Shown here piece by piece: positions 1-7,903 of a DNA stretch of 64,000 nt. The DNA lies in assembly GCF_018860975.1 (NCBI RefSeq), contig NZ_JAHKQI010000008.1:839603-903602 (forward strand). Direction: 5' to 3'. Below the pieces are notes generated by a model. That model did no database searches. It was not told where the DNA came from and saw nothing but the letters and a program-made list of their open reading frames with translations. Position numbers and translations under genes: made by a program. Within the stretch, counting starts at the first letter, position 1, and every line of letters begins with the position of its first letter. The DNA is from Lentibacter algarum (GTDB lineage: Bacteria; Pseudomonadota; Alphaproteobacteria; Rhodobacterales; Rhodobacteraceae).

Positions 1-51
1 GGCTTAGATACGCTGCCTTTGACACACCTAGTAATCGTGGGGACTTACCAA

Positions 52-1536
52 ATGATGCATGTTCAGAAATCACTTAAATTTGCGGCCTTTGCACTGGCGC
101 TCGGGCTAAGCGCAACTGCGGCTTCCTCGGCAGACCTTGTGATTGGTATGCAGCAAGAGCCGACGTCTCTTGATCCGACAGCTGATGCCACAGCCTCAAT
201 TGACGCCATGATGACAATGAACGTTTACGAGGCGCTCACCATTATCGCCGAAAACGGCGAGGTTCAGCCAAACCTGGCCACCGCATGGAAGGTGTCGGAT
301 GACGGGTTAACCTATACCTTCACTCTGGCGGAGGGCGTTAAGTTCCATGATGGCACCACGCTTGACGCACAAGACGTGATTTTCTCGTTCGAGCGCGCGA
401 TGGCCGAAGACAGCGTCAACCCGTCCAAGGACATCTTCAAACCAATCGAAAGTGTCACAGCATTGGATGCCGGCACGATCGAAATCAAACTCAAGAACAA
501 AGACGCATTTTTCCTGTTCAACATGGGCCAAGGTGACAGCGCTATTGTCGGAGCTGAATCGGTTGCGACCAACAATGCCAAACCCGTTGGCACCGGCCCG
601 TTCAAATTCGACAGCTGGACGCGTGGCGACCGTCTGACGCTGGTCAAAAACCCCGACTACCGTGATGCCGACGCCGTGGCGCTCGACAAGGTGACATTCC
701 GGTTCATTTCCGACCCAGCAGCCGCCACCGCAGCAATGATGGCCGAAGAGCTTGACGCCTTCCCCGGCTTCCCTGCCCCCGAACTGCTGGAGCAATTCGA
801 GGCCGATCCGCGCTTCCGCGTCAATCAAGGCAACACTGAAGGCGAAGTCATTCTTGCAATGAACAACGCCAAGCCACCGTTTGATAACGTCGAAGTGCGC
901 CGTGCCGTTTCTATGGCAATCAACCGCGACGAGATCATTGATGGTGCGATGTATGGCAAGGCCACGCCCATCGGCAGTTTCTACCCGCCGCACGGCAAGG
1001 CCTATGTTGATCTGACGGGCGTTTACCCCCCTGATACCGCCAAGGCCAAGGCAATGTTTGAAGCCGAAGGTGTGGCAGGCCAGACCATGACCCTGCGTGT
1101 GCCGCCCTTCCCCTATGCGATGCGCTCGGCCGAAATCATTCAGGCGCAGCTTGCCGACGCCGGAATTGATGCCAAAGTCGAAAATGTTGAATGGGGCTTC
1201 TGGATCGACGAGATCTACAAGAAGCACAACTACGACATGACAATCATCGCCCATACCAGCCCCAACGACATGGGCAATTTTGCGCGCGGGCCGAAGTATT
1301 TCTACGGCTATGATGACCCCAAGATGACCGCCCTGTGGGAGAGCATTTCAACCGAGGCCGACCCTGAAAAGCGCAACGCCCTGTTGAAAGAAGGCCAAGA
1401 GCTTCTGACAGAGCAAGCGGTGCACGGGTTCTTGTTCCAACTGCCGTTGCTGGGTGTTTTCCGCAACGAAGTGCAAGGCTATTGGACATCGGCTCCTGTG
1501 CTTTATACCCCGCTTAAAGGTGTCTCCAACGGTTGA
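52..1536 (+). CDS. ABC transporter substrate-binding protein, family 5
   Basis: Periplasmic binding protein of the peptide/opine/nickel family (SBP_bac_5), 494 residues, which captures the ligand for the importer encoded just downstream. Residues 1-27 form a signal peptide (charged start, hydrophobic core, probable cleavage after SSA). Family motifs include FSFERAM near residue 107 and PVGTGPFKF near residue 180. I chose the tandem ATGs at 52/55 because they sit directly before the signal peptide; an in-frame TTG at 19 would add an unlikely leader. A strong stem-loop and then the first permease gene follow on the same strand. The ligand cannot be read from sequence: the family binds oligopeptides but also nickel, sugars and phosphodiester opines. 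Confidence 0.93.
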   Translation: MMHVQKSLKFAAFALALGLSATAASSADLVIGMQQEPTSLDPTADATASIDAMMTMNVYEALTIIAENGEVQPNLATAWKVSDDGLTYTFTLAEGVKFHDGTTLDAQDVIFSFERAMAEDSVNPSKDIFKPIESVTALDAGTIEIKLKNKDAFFLFNMGQGDSAIVGAESVATNNAKPVGTGPFKFDSWTRGDRLTLVKNPDYRDADAVALDKVTFRFISDPAAATAAMMAEELDAFPGFPAPELLEQFEADPRFRVNQGNTEGEVILAMNNAKPPFDNVEVRRAVSMAINRDEIIDGAMYGKATPIGSFYPPHGKAYVDLTGVYPPDTAKAKAMFEAEGVAGQTMTLRVPPFPYAMRSAEIIQAQLADAGIDAKVENVEWGFWIDEIYKKHNYDMTIIAHTSPNDMGNFARGPKYFYGYDDPKMTALWESISTEADPEKRNALLKEGQELLTEQAVHGFLFQLPLLGVFRNEVQGYWTSAPVLYTPLKGVSNG

Positions 1537-1551
1537 ACGTGTTTGGGGATA

Positions 1552-1571
1552 GGGAGGGGTTCGCCCCTCCC
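1552..1571 (+). other. Intercistronic stem-loop
   Basis: A perfect 8-bp stem (GGGAGGGG with CCCCTCCC) closes a TTCG tetraloop, 15 bases after the binding-protein stop and 17 before the permease start. No T-run follows, so a full terminator is unlikely. Such hairpins can stabilise the upstream mRNA or partly terminate transcription, giving more binding protein than permease; that role is inferred. Confidence 0.75.
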
Positions 1572-1588
1572 GAAACAACATATCGCAC

Positions 1589-2533
1589 ATGATGTATTTT
1601 CTGATCCGCCGCACAGTCGGCTTTATCGCAACGCTGATTGCTGTGTCGATCGTGGTGTTTGCGGTGATGAATATTCTGCCGGGCGATCCGGCGCTGACCA
1701 TCCTCGGGATGGACGCAACAGATGACGCCCTCGCCGCGCTGCGCGAAGATCTGGGGCTGAACGAGCCTCTGCTAGCACGCTACTTTGGCTGGGTTGCAGG
1801 CGCACTGACCGGCGACTTTGGCCTAAGTCATTCCTTTCGTGTCCCGGTATCCGAGCTGATATCCGAGCGGCTGGCAATGACGATCTCACTCGCCGTTGCC
1901 GGCATGTTGCTGACATTGCTAATTGCGCTCAGTGTTGGCATCTATGCCGCCTCCCGACACGGCAAGGCAGGTGACTGGGTAACAATGTTCATCAGCCAGC
2001 TTGGCATCGCGGTGCCTGCGTTCTGGCTCTCGATCCTGCTGGTGCTGCTGTTTGCGGTGAACCTGCGCTGGTTGCCGCCCGGCGGCTTTCCCGGCTGGTC
2101 TGAACCGGTTGCAGCCATGCGCTCGCTGATCTTGCCAACCGTCGCACTGGCGCTTGTGCAATCAGCGGTTTTGGCCCGCGTCACCCGCTCCTCGGCGCTC
2201 GAAGTCATGCGCCAGGATTTCACCAGAACAGCCCGCGCCTCCGGCCTTTCGCAACGGCGTATTTTGTGGCGGCATGTGCTGCCCAATGCACTGGTGCCGA
2301 TTGTCACAATCGTGGGCATGCAGTTTGCCGCGCTGGTGACCGGAACAATCGTGATCGAAAACGTGTTCTACCTGCCCGGACTGGGACGGCTGATCTTTCA
2401 ATCTATCGCCAATCGCGACTTGCCGACAGTGCAAGCGCTGGTCATGCTGTTTGCTATAATCGTTGTGACAGCCAACTTTGTGGTTGATCTGCTCTATGTC
2501 TTGATCGACCCGCGCTTGAAAGCCCGAGCATGA
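1589..2533 (+). CDS. ABC transporter permease, DppB type
   Basis: First inner-membrane permease of the importer, 314 residues. It opens with the typical N-terminal helix MYFLIRRTVGFIATLIAV and has about six membrane segments. The cytoplasmic EAA loop that contacts the ATPases is visible (TARASGLSQRRILWRHVLPN, about residues 214-233). Two ATGs are adjacent at 1589 and 1592; either could be used. Its stop overlaps the next permease start by 4 bp (ATGA), so translation is probably coupled. Length and architecture are normal for the DppB/OppB family. Confidence 0.93.
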   Translation: MMYFLIRRTVGFIATLIAVSIVVFAVMNILPGDPALTILGMDATDDALAALREDLGLNEPLLARYFGWVAGALTGDFGLSHSFRVPVSELISERLAMTISLAVAGMLLTLLIALSVGIYAASRHGKAGDWVTMFISQLGIAVPAFWLSILLVLLFAVNLRWLPPGGFPGWSEPVAAMRSLILPTVALALVQSAVLARVTRSSALEVMRQDFTRTARASGLSQRRILWRHVLPNALVPIVTIVGMQFAALVTGTIVIENVFYLPGLGRLIFQSIANRDLPTVQALVMLFAIIVVTANFVVDLLYVLIDPRLKARA

Positions 2534-3348
2534 AGTCGTTGCCCGCAAATTTCGTCATTGGAGCGGTGTTGGTCGCCCTGGTTGTCGGCGTGGCTGGCCT
2601 GTCGCTGATCTGGACGCCGCATGATCCGACAGCCCTAAACATTCGCGGCAAATTCGGGGATCCCTCCGCAGTGAACTGGCTGGGCACTGACCAGCTTGGC
2701 CGCGACATTGTCAGCCAGTTGATGGCCGCAGCGCGCAATTCGATGACAGTCGCTTTGGTCGCGGTGTTGCTTGGCGGCTCTATCGGTGTTGCGCTTGGCC
2801 TGCTGGCCTCCGCCATCGGCGGCTGGATCGAAGACGGTGTTATGCGCCTTGCCGATCTCGGCTTTGCCTTTCCCGCACTGTTGTTTGCGATTATGCTGGC
2901 AGCGGTGTTCGGCCCCTCACTGACCAACGCAGTGCTCGCGATTGCCTTCATTAATATCCCGATCTTTGCACGCGTTGCGCGCGCCTCTGCCAACCAGATA
3001 TGGACGCGTGAATATGTTTTGGCAGCACGTGCAGCGGGCATGAACAAGTTTACCATCACCCGTGATCATATCCTGCCCAATATCGCCGCGGCCGTGATCG
3101 TGCAGGCGACAATCGAGTTTGCCGTCGCGATACTGGCCGAAGCTGCTCTGTCATATCTCGGCCTTGGCGCACAACCGCCCGCGTCAAGCTGGGGCCGGAT
3201 GCTGTCAGAGGCGCAAACTCTGATGTATCTTGCGCCCGAACTCGCCTTCTATCCGGGCTTTTGCATCGTTATCGCGGTGCTTGGATTTGGCCTGCTTGGC
3301 GACGGCTTGCGTGACATCACCGACCCCCGACTTGCGAGGGCGCGCTGA
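2530..3348 (+). CDS. ABC transporter permease, DppC type
   Basis: Second permease, 272 residues, the usual DppC/OppC partner of the preceding gene. It begins with one transmembrane segment, then the family motif WLGTDQLGRDI near residue 50, then several further helices. The EAA loop is present (AARAAGMNKFTITRDHILPN). It overlaps the previous gene by 4 bp and is followed after one base by the first ATPase gene. Nothing is missing; it is slightly shorter at the N-terminus than E. coli DppC, which is common. Confidence 0.93.
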   Translation: MKSLPANFVIGAVLVALVVGVAGLSLIWTPHDPTALNIRGKFGDPSAVNWLGTDQLGRDIVSQLMAAARNSMTVALVAVLLGGSIGVALGLLASAIGGWIEDGVMRLADLGFAFPALLFAIMLAAVFGPSLTNAVLAIAFINIPIFARVARASANQIWTREYVLAARAAGMNKFTITRDHILPNIAAAVIVQATIEFAVAILAEAALSYLGLGAQPPASSWGRMLSEAQTLMYLAPELAFYPGFCIVIAVLGFGLLGDGLRDITDPRLARAR

Positions 3349-3349
3349 T

Positions 3350-4312
3350 ATGTTCGAGATGGTCGATGTAACGGTTCGCTTCAATGCCGGAGAAGCCCTG
3401 CGAGGGGCTTCATTGCGGATCGCTCCGGGTGACCGTATCGGCATCGTGGGGGAAAGCGGATCGGGGAAATCCATGTTGGCGGCCTGTCTGATGGGCATGG
3501 TCCCCGACGCGGCAAAGCTGAGCGGGTCACTGTCAATTGACGGCACCGACATGACCGGCGCTGCCGAGGCCACATGGCAAGCCATTCGCGCACGTCGCAC
3601 TGCGATGATTTTTCAGGAACCGATGTCTGCCCTGAACCCGCTGCGCCGCGTTGGCGACACTGTCGCCGAGCCGATGCGTGTGCATCTTGGCCTTAGCAAA
3701 TCAGATGCCCGCAATCGCGTGATCGCGTTGTTTGAAGAGGTTGGCATCCCCGATCCCGTTTCAAGACTTCGGATGTTCCCGCACGAGTTGTCAGGGGGGC
3801 AACGCCAGCGCGTGCTCATCGCCCTGGCGCTGGCCTGTGATCCCGAGTTGCTGATTGCCGATGAGCCGACAACCGCGCTGGATGCCAATGTCGCGCTCAA
3901 GATCACTGATCTTTTGGTGCATCTCAGCCAGTCACGTAATATGGCGCTGGTGTTCATCAGCCACGATCTCGCTGCCGTTGCCCGCGCCACAACAGATATC
4001 GCCGTGATGTATGGCGGCGATATTGTCGAGCGGGGGCTGACAGCTGAAGTGCTTGCTGACCCCGTTCACCCCTACACCCAAGGTTTGCTCGCCGCGCGGC
4101 CCGATCCGCAAGCGATCCCGCGTGATGCCAACGGCAGCCGCCGCCGGTTGCCGACAATCCCGGGCACCGTGCCGCCGCTCTACGCGATGGCCCAAGGCTG
4201 CCGGTTTTCAGGGCGCTGTTCGGTGGAGCGTGAGGAATGCGCCTCCGTCAAACCGATGCCCGTTGGCCCGCGCCATGCAACGTGCCACGCCGTGAAGCGA
4301 GGTGAAGCATGA
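3350..4312 (+). CDS. ABC transporter ATP-binding protein, DppD type
   Basis: Nucleotide-binding subunit, 320 residues. Visible are Walker A (GESGSGKS, about residues 32-39), the signature LSGGQRQR and Walker B with DEPTTALD. The C-terminus carries the oligopeptide/dipeptide extension with the cysteine-containing segment CRFSGRCSVEREEC, typical of DppD/OppD. An open frame continues upstream to 3230, but ATG 3350 lies one base after the permease stop and starts directly at the first beta strand, so it is preferred. The stop overlaps the second ATPase gene by 4 bp (ATGA). Confidence 0.92.
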   Translation: MFEMVDVTVRFNAGEALRGASLRIAPGDRIGIVGESGSGKSMLAACLMGMVPDAAKLSGSLSIDGTDMTGAAEATWQAIRARRTAMIFQEPMSALNPLRRVGDTVAEPMRVHLGLSKSDARNRVIALFEEVGIPDPVSRLRMFPHELSGGQRQRVLIALALACDPELLIADEPTTALDANVALKITDLLVHLSQSRNMALVFISHDLAAVARATTDIAVMYGGDIVERGLTAEVLADPVHPYTQGLLAARPDPQAIPRDANGSRRRLPTIPGTVPPLYAMAQGCRFSGRCSVEREECASVKPMPVGPRHATCHAVKRGEA

Positions 4313-5082
4313 CTTTGCTTACGGCGCACAACCTCACCCGCAGGTACCCCTTGCCCAGAACAAAGCTGCTGGGCAAAGCGCCGTTTCTGACGGCTGTGAG
4401 CAACGTAAGTTTTGAGATCAACCCCGGAGAGACCTTTGGCGTGGTCGGCGAAAGCGGCTCTGGCAAGTCAACGCTCGCCCGTATGGCTATGGCGTTTGAA
4501 GCACCGGATGACGGGACTATCCTGTTTGAAGGGCAAGACATCCACGCGTTGAATGCCCCGGATTTGCGCCGCCTGCGTCCGGACTTCCAAATGATCTTTC
4601 AAGATCCGTTCAGCTCACTTGATCCGCGCCGCAAGGTAGGCTGGTCGATCGCCGAGCCGCTGCGCGCAATGGGCATAACCGCACCCGACCGCGTGGCTGA
4701 GTCCTTTGAACAAGTCGGCCTGCACGCGGCCGACGGCGACAAATACCCTCACGAGTTCTCCGGCGGGCAGCGTCAGCGCATCGCGATTGCCCGCGCCATT
4801 ATCACCCGCCCCAAACTGCTGATCGCCGACGAGGCCGTCTCGGCGCTTGATGTCTCCGTGCAGGCGCAAATCCTCAATTTGCTGATGGATTTACAAGACT
4901 CGCTTGGGCTTGGCATCCTGTTCATCAGCCACGACCTCGCCGTTGTTGCCTCGATCTGCGACACGCTTTTGGTGATGCAACACGGCAAACCTCTCGAGTA
5001 TGGCCCCGCGGTTGATATCCTGCAAAACCCCAGCCATACCTATACGCGATCCCTTTTGACTGCCGCCGGAGACAAACCGTGA
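4309..5082 (+). CDS. ABC transporter ATP-binding protein, DppF type, short
   Basis: Second nucleotide-binding subunit, 257 residues. Walker A is GESGSGKS near residue 50, the signature is FSGGQRQR, and the Walker B region reads LLIADEAVSALD (DEAVS in place of the commoner DEPTS; the catalytic Glu is kept). It is shorter than typical DppF and ends soon after the switch region, with no cysteine-rich oligopeptide extension, so only its partner DppD-like subunit has that domain. The start overlaps the previous stop and the stop overlaps the phosphoesterase start (ATGA), so all these genes are tightly coupled. Confidence 0.92.
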   Translation: MTLLTAHNLTRRYPLPRTKLLGKAPFLTAVSNVSFEINPGETFGVVGESGSGKSTLARMAMAFEAPDDGTILFEGQDIHALNAPDLRRLRPDFQMIFQDPFSSLDPRRKVGWSIAEPLRAMGITAPDRVAESFEQVGLHAADGDKYPHEFSGGQRQRIAIARAIITRPKLLIADEAVSALDVSVQAQILNLLMDLQDSLGLGILFISHDLAVVASICDTLLVMQHGKPLEYGPAVDILQNPSHTYTRSLLTAAGDKP

Positions 5083-5885
5083 CACGTTTCATCCACCTCA
5101 CTGACCTTCATGTTTCACATCCCGATGCAAATGACCCCAAAGACATGGGCACCAGCCGTGCGGCCCTGAAACGCGTGGTCGGTGCCATCAACGCGATGGA
5201 CCCTCAGCCCGAGTTCGTGGTCGCAAGCGGTGACCTGACCAACATGGGCGATGTTGCGAGCTACGGCCTCGTGCGCGATTTGCTCGCGCCGCTCAAAGCG
5301 CCTGTCGTTTTATCCATAGGAAACCACGACCTGCGCGCCGGGTTTCGTGAGGTGTTCAGTGGCGATAAAGGCGACGCGCCCTATTTTCATGACGTGGTGC
5401 ATGGCAACCTGCACGTCATCACCCTCGACACGAAGGTGCCCGAGAAAGTCGCAGGATCAATCTGCGACGCGCAATTTGCCTTTCTCTCGGAGGCGCTGGA
5501 GCGGCATGCAAACCTGCCTAAACTGATCGTCATGCACCACCCACCAAGGGTGGATGACACCGGCCTGCCCTGGGGGACGATTGATCTGGCCGCAACCGAG
5601 CGGCTTGCGACAGCGCTCAAAGGACAGAATATAGCGGGCATCCTGTCCGGCCACATCCACATCAACCAAGTTCACTACTGGAACGGCATACCGATCTGTA
5701 TCAACAGCGGCTTGAACTACACCGTTGACTTGTTGGAACGACAGGATCTGCGCTTACTTGAAGGAACAACAATGACGATTTGCGAACACCGCGCCTCAGG
5801 ACTGTCGGTTAGCTTTGTGCCACTCAGCCCCGCTCAAGCCGATCTTGGCACAATTGACCGCGCCAGATTGTTGGCCTTCACATGA
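5079..5885 (+). CDS. Metallophosphoesterase, CpdA/GpdQ-like
   Basis: Calcineurin-type binuclear metal phosphodiesterase of 268 residues, probably cytoplasmic (no signal peptide). The full ligand set is visible: D9 and H11 (LTDLH), D52 (GDLTNMGD), N82/H83 (GNHD), H153 (MHHPP), and H192/H194 (GHIH). The pattern matches class III cyclic-nucleotide phosphodiesterases (CpdA) and glycerophosphodiesterase GpdQ; substrate cannot be decided from motifs. It overlaps the ATPase gene before it and the phosphatase gene after it by 4 bp each. Context suggests it cuts a phosphodiester brought in by the transporter; cAMP hydrolysis is the main alternative. Confidence 0.9.
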   Translation: MTRFIHLTDLHVSHPDANDPKDMGTSRAALKRVVGAINAMDPQPEFVVASGDLTNMGDVASYGLVRDLLAPLKAPVVLSIGNHDLRAGFREVFSGDKGDAPYFHDVVHGNLHVITLDTKVPEKVAGSICDAQFAFLSEALERHANLPKLIVMHHPPRVDDTGLPWGTIDLAATERLATALKGQNIAGILSGHIHINQVHYWNGIPICINSGLNYTVDLLERQDLRLLEGTTMTICEHRASGLSVSFVPLSPAQADLGTIDRARLLAFT

Positions 5886-6631
5886 ACACGCCTTCACGCC
5901 ACATCGCCGTCGCAGGCACCCACAACATTCGTGATCTCGGCGGATACCTTACCGCGCGCGGAACGATGGTTCCGCAACGCCGGTTCTTGCGTGCAGACTG
6001 CCTGCACAGGCTGGCTCCCGGTGGCACCAAGCGGTTGATCAACGAGGGCCTCAGCTCTGTGGTTGATCTGCGGACAGCCCAGGAAACCGCCTCTGCACCA
6101 AGCTTTTTTGAAGGCCTGCCAGAGGTCGACTATGTCAACATTCCGCTGTTTGATGATCTGTCGCCTGCCGCACTTGCCAACGTCCAAGCCCCGGGGCTGC
6201 ATCCGTTGGTGCCGTTCTACCTTACCGCGCTGGACACCCGCGGTGCGGCCCTGCGTGATATCCTGACTCATATTGCCCGCGTAGAAAGCGGCGCAGTTCT
6301 GTTCAATTGCACGGCGGGTAAAGACCGCACCGGCATCATTGCTGCGCTCCTCTTGGGCTTGGCCGGGGTATCAGACGAAGACATCATCGCCGACTACGTT
6401 CTGACAGAAAAAATGATTCCCGATCTGGTCGCGGAATTCCTGTCAATCTCGCGGGACAACGGCGGAGATGTTGAAAGCTACGCAACCCTGCTTGAAAGCC
6501 CGGCCGATACGATGGCGAAAATGCTGGCTCACATAAAGTCGCAACATGGAACGATACAAGACTATGTAATGGGTCTTGGAATTCAGCCGGCTGACCTAAC
6601 GCGCCTGACAGATCGACTAAGTATCGAGTGA
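5882..6631 (+). CDS. Tyrosine/serine (or lipid) phosphatase-like protein
   Basis: Cysteine-dependent phosphatase of the Y_phosphatase3 family, 249 residues, no signal peptide. The P-loop is NCTAGKDRTG with nucleophile C143 and R149. The N-terminal IRDLGGY motif (residues 16-22) is characteristic of this family, which includes mycobacterial PtpB, an enzyme that also acts on phosphoinositides. It overlaps the phosphodiesterase gene by 4 bp (ATGA) and ends the operon. In this setting I infer that it removes a phosphate from a small molecule released by the phosphodiesterase, not from protein; this is untested. Confidence 0.88.
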   Translation: MNTPSRHIAVAGTHNIRDLGGYLTARGTMVPQRRFLRADCLHRLAPGGTKRLINEGLSSVVDLRTAQETASAPSFFEGLPEVDYVNIPLFDDLSPAALANVQAPGLHPLVPFYLTALDTRGAALRDILTHIARVESGAVLFNCTAGKDRTGIIAALLLGLAGVSDEDIIADYVLTEKMIPDLVAEFLSISRDNGGDVESYATLLESPADTMAKMLAHIKSQHGTIQDYVMGLGIQPADLTRLTDRLSIE

Positions 6632-6725
6632 CATGGAGCCTGCGAGCCTGCCGGTTTTCTACGAATGGTAGACCAACCGGGTCTGGCCGTCGTCTAGAAC
6701 ATGCAAGGCAGGATCGCCTGACATT

Positions 6726-7715
6726 TCACAGCTCGTTCTCGTCAGTGGCAAGGGCCTCGTCCGGTGCACTTGCCGGCACGTCTGTATCTCCGAGCCCTAC
6801 AGGCCGCAATTTGGGGCGCAATGATGTGTGCGACACACAGTATGACTGCTTGCGCGTCCATGCCGACATCTCGTCGCGTTTTGATCTTGAGTGCATTGGC
6901 CCCCAGTCTTGTGTAACACCACGGTAGCGGTGTTTTTTACCGGGGTAGAAGCCGTGGATGATCTTGTCACGCGCCACAGTCTTGGTCATGATGCGTGTCG
7001 CACAAGACAGGTTGTCAGCGCCGTTCTTGAGCGCCTGCCCTGTGCGCGCCTTGCAACGATAGAGCCGCGCCGTTGAGGGCAAAATCTGCAACAGCCCATA
7101 CCAAAGCCCGCCACCGCCCACAGCGTCTTGGCGATACGTGCTTTCGTGTTTGGCCAGTGCCGACATAAAGCCAACCCAGAACATCGCGCGGCGGTATTCG
7201 TCGTTTTCGCGGTAGGCCGGGCACCATGTTCGGTAATCCGCAGGCACGGTTTGCACCAGCGGTTTGCCATGCGAGAGCACAGCCATCATCGCCGCGCGTG
7301 TCCAGGCCTTGTTGCCGGGGCGGTGCTCCCAGCGGGTTTTGGGCAGAATATAGGGCCGCGCACGCGGGCGGATCTTGCCCAGGTAGGCAGCCTCGACCGA
7401 AGCATACTCGTTTGTGCGGGCATGCGGGCGGATTTTGGCGAACTCGGGCCCGGGCGGGCTGACGTCTTCGTCTAGCGCCAAAGGCATTACAACAGGCGCA
7501 ACGACAGCCTCGGCGGCAGCTTCTGGCGTCTCCGTCTTGTCTGTCTTGGTGTCCGGCGTGTCGGCAGGTGCAACCTGAGGTTTGAGCACAGTAAGCGCTT
7601 GCGCGGCGATCTCTTCAGCCGTTGCAGCAACGCTTTGCGCCTCGCCAGAAGACGGGACAGACAACACAACGAGAAGGCCGGCAGCGGCCAGTAAGTTTTT
7701 AAGCAGATTCAACAT
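6726..7715 (-). CDS. Lytic-transglycosylase-like SLT-domain protein
   Basis: 329 residues. A signal peptide covers about residues 1-26 (MLNLLKNLLAAAGLLVVLSV), followed by an Ala/Pro/Thr-rich linker. An SLT-like domain near residues 180-230 has KHEST, with the probable catalytic Glu near residue 190, and GLLQILPSTA, the usual lysozyme-fold motif. The export signal places it in the periplasm, presumably cleaving peptidoglycan. The frame extends to 7886, but ATG 7715 starts exactly at the signal peptide. It is convergent with the transporter operon and divergent from the next gene, with a 188-bp shared upstream region. Confidence 0.8.
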   Translation of the reverse strand: MLNLLKNLLAAAGLLVVLSVPSSGEAQSVAATAEEIAAQALTVLKPQVAPADTPDTKTDKTETPEAAAEAVVAPVVMPLALDEDVSPPGPEFAKIRPHARTNEYASVEAAYLGKIRPRARPYILPKTRWEHRPGNKAWTRAAMMAVLSHGKPLVQTVPADYRTWCPAYRENDEYRRAMFWVGFMSALAKHESTYRQDAVGGGGLWYGLLQILPSTARLYRCKARTGQALKNGADNLSCATRIMTKTVARDKIIHGFYPGKKHRYRGVTQDWGPMHSRSKRDEMSAWTRKQSYCVSHTSLRPKLRPVGLGDTDVPASAPDEALATDENEL

Positions 7716-7903
7716 AACCCGCGGAATGAACCTTATTTGGCGAAGAAAAGCAATATTAACCCGCAGCGTGGACGCATTGTTTCGCAAGCACGAACAGTGC
7801 CGTATTTTCGGCAAGCAATACCTGATTATCAGCCGAGAAGCGCCGTTTTTTGGCCCAATTAGGCTGTGATACGGAGGGCCACACATAACTAACGGATGTA
7901 AAC

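Noticed and set aside
1..51. Start of the binding protein at TTG 19
   Set aside because: It would add eleven residues before a good signal peptide; the ATG pair at 52/55 is a better start. The 51 bases hold no other gene.
307..1254. 315-codon open frame on the minus strand
   Set aside because: It lies wholly inside the substrate-binding protein gene, whose signal peptide and family motifs are clear, and its translation looks like random Gly/His/Val-rich shadow sequence.
6628..6927. 99-codon plus-strand frame overlapping the phosphatase stop by 4 bp
   Set aside because: The overlap is tempting, but most of it is antisense to the SLT-domain gene and the translation has no recognisable pattern.
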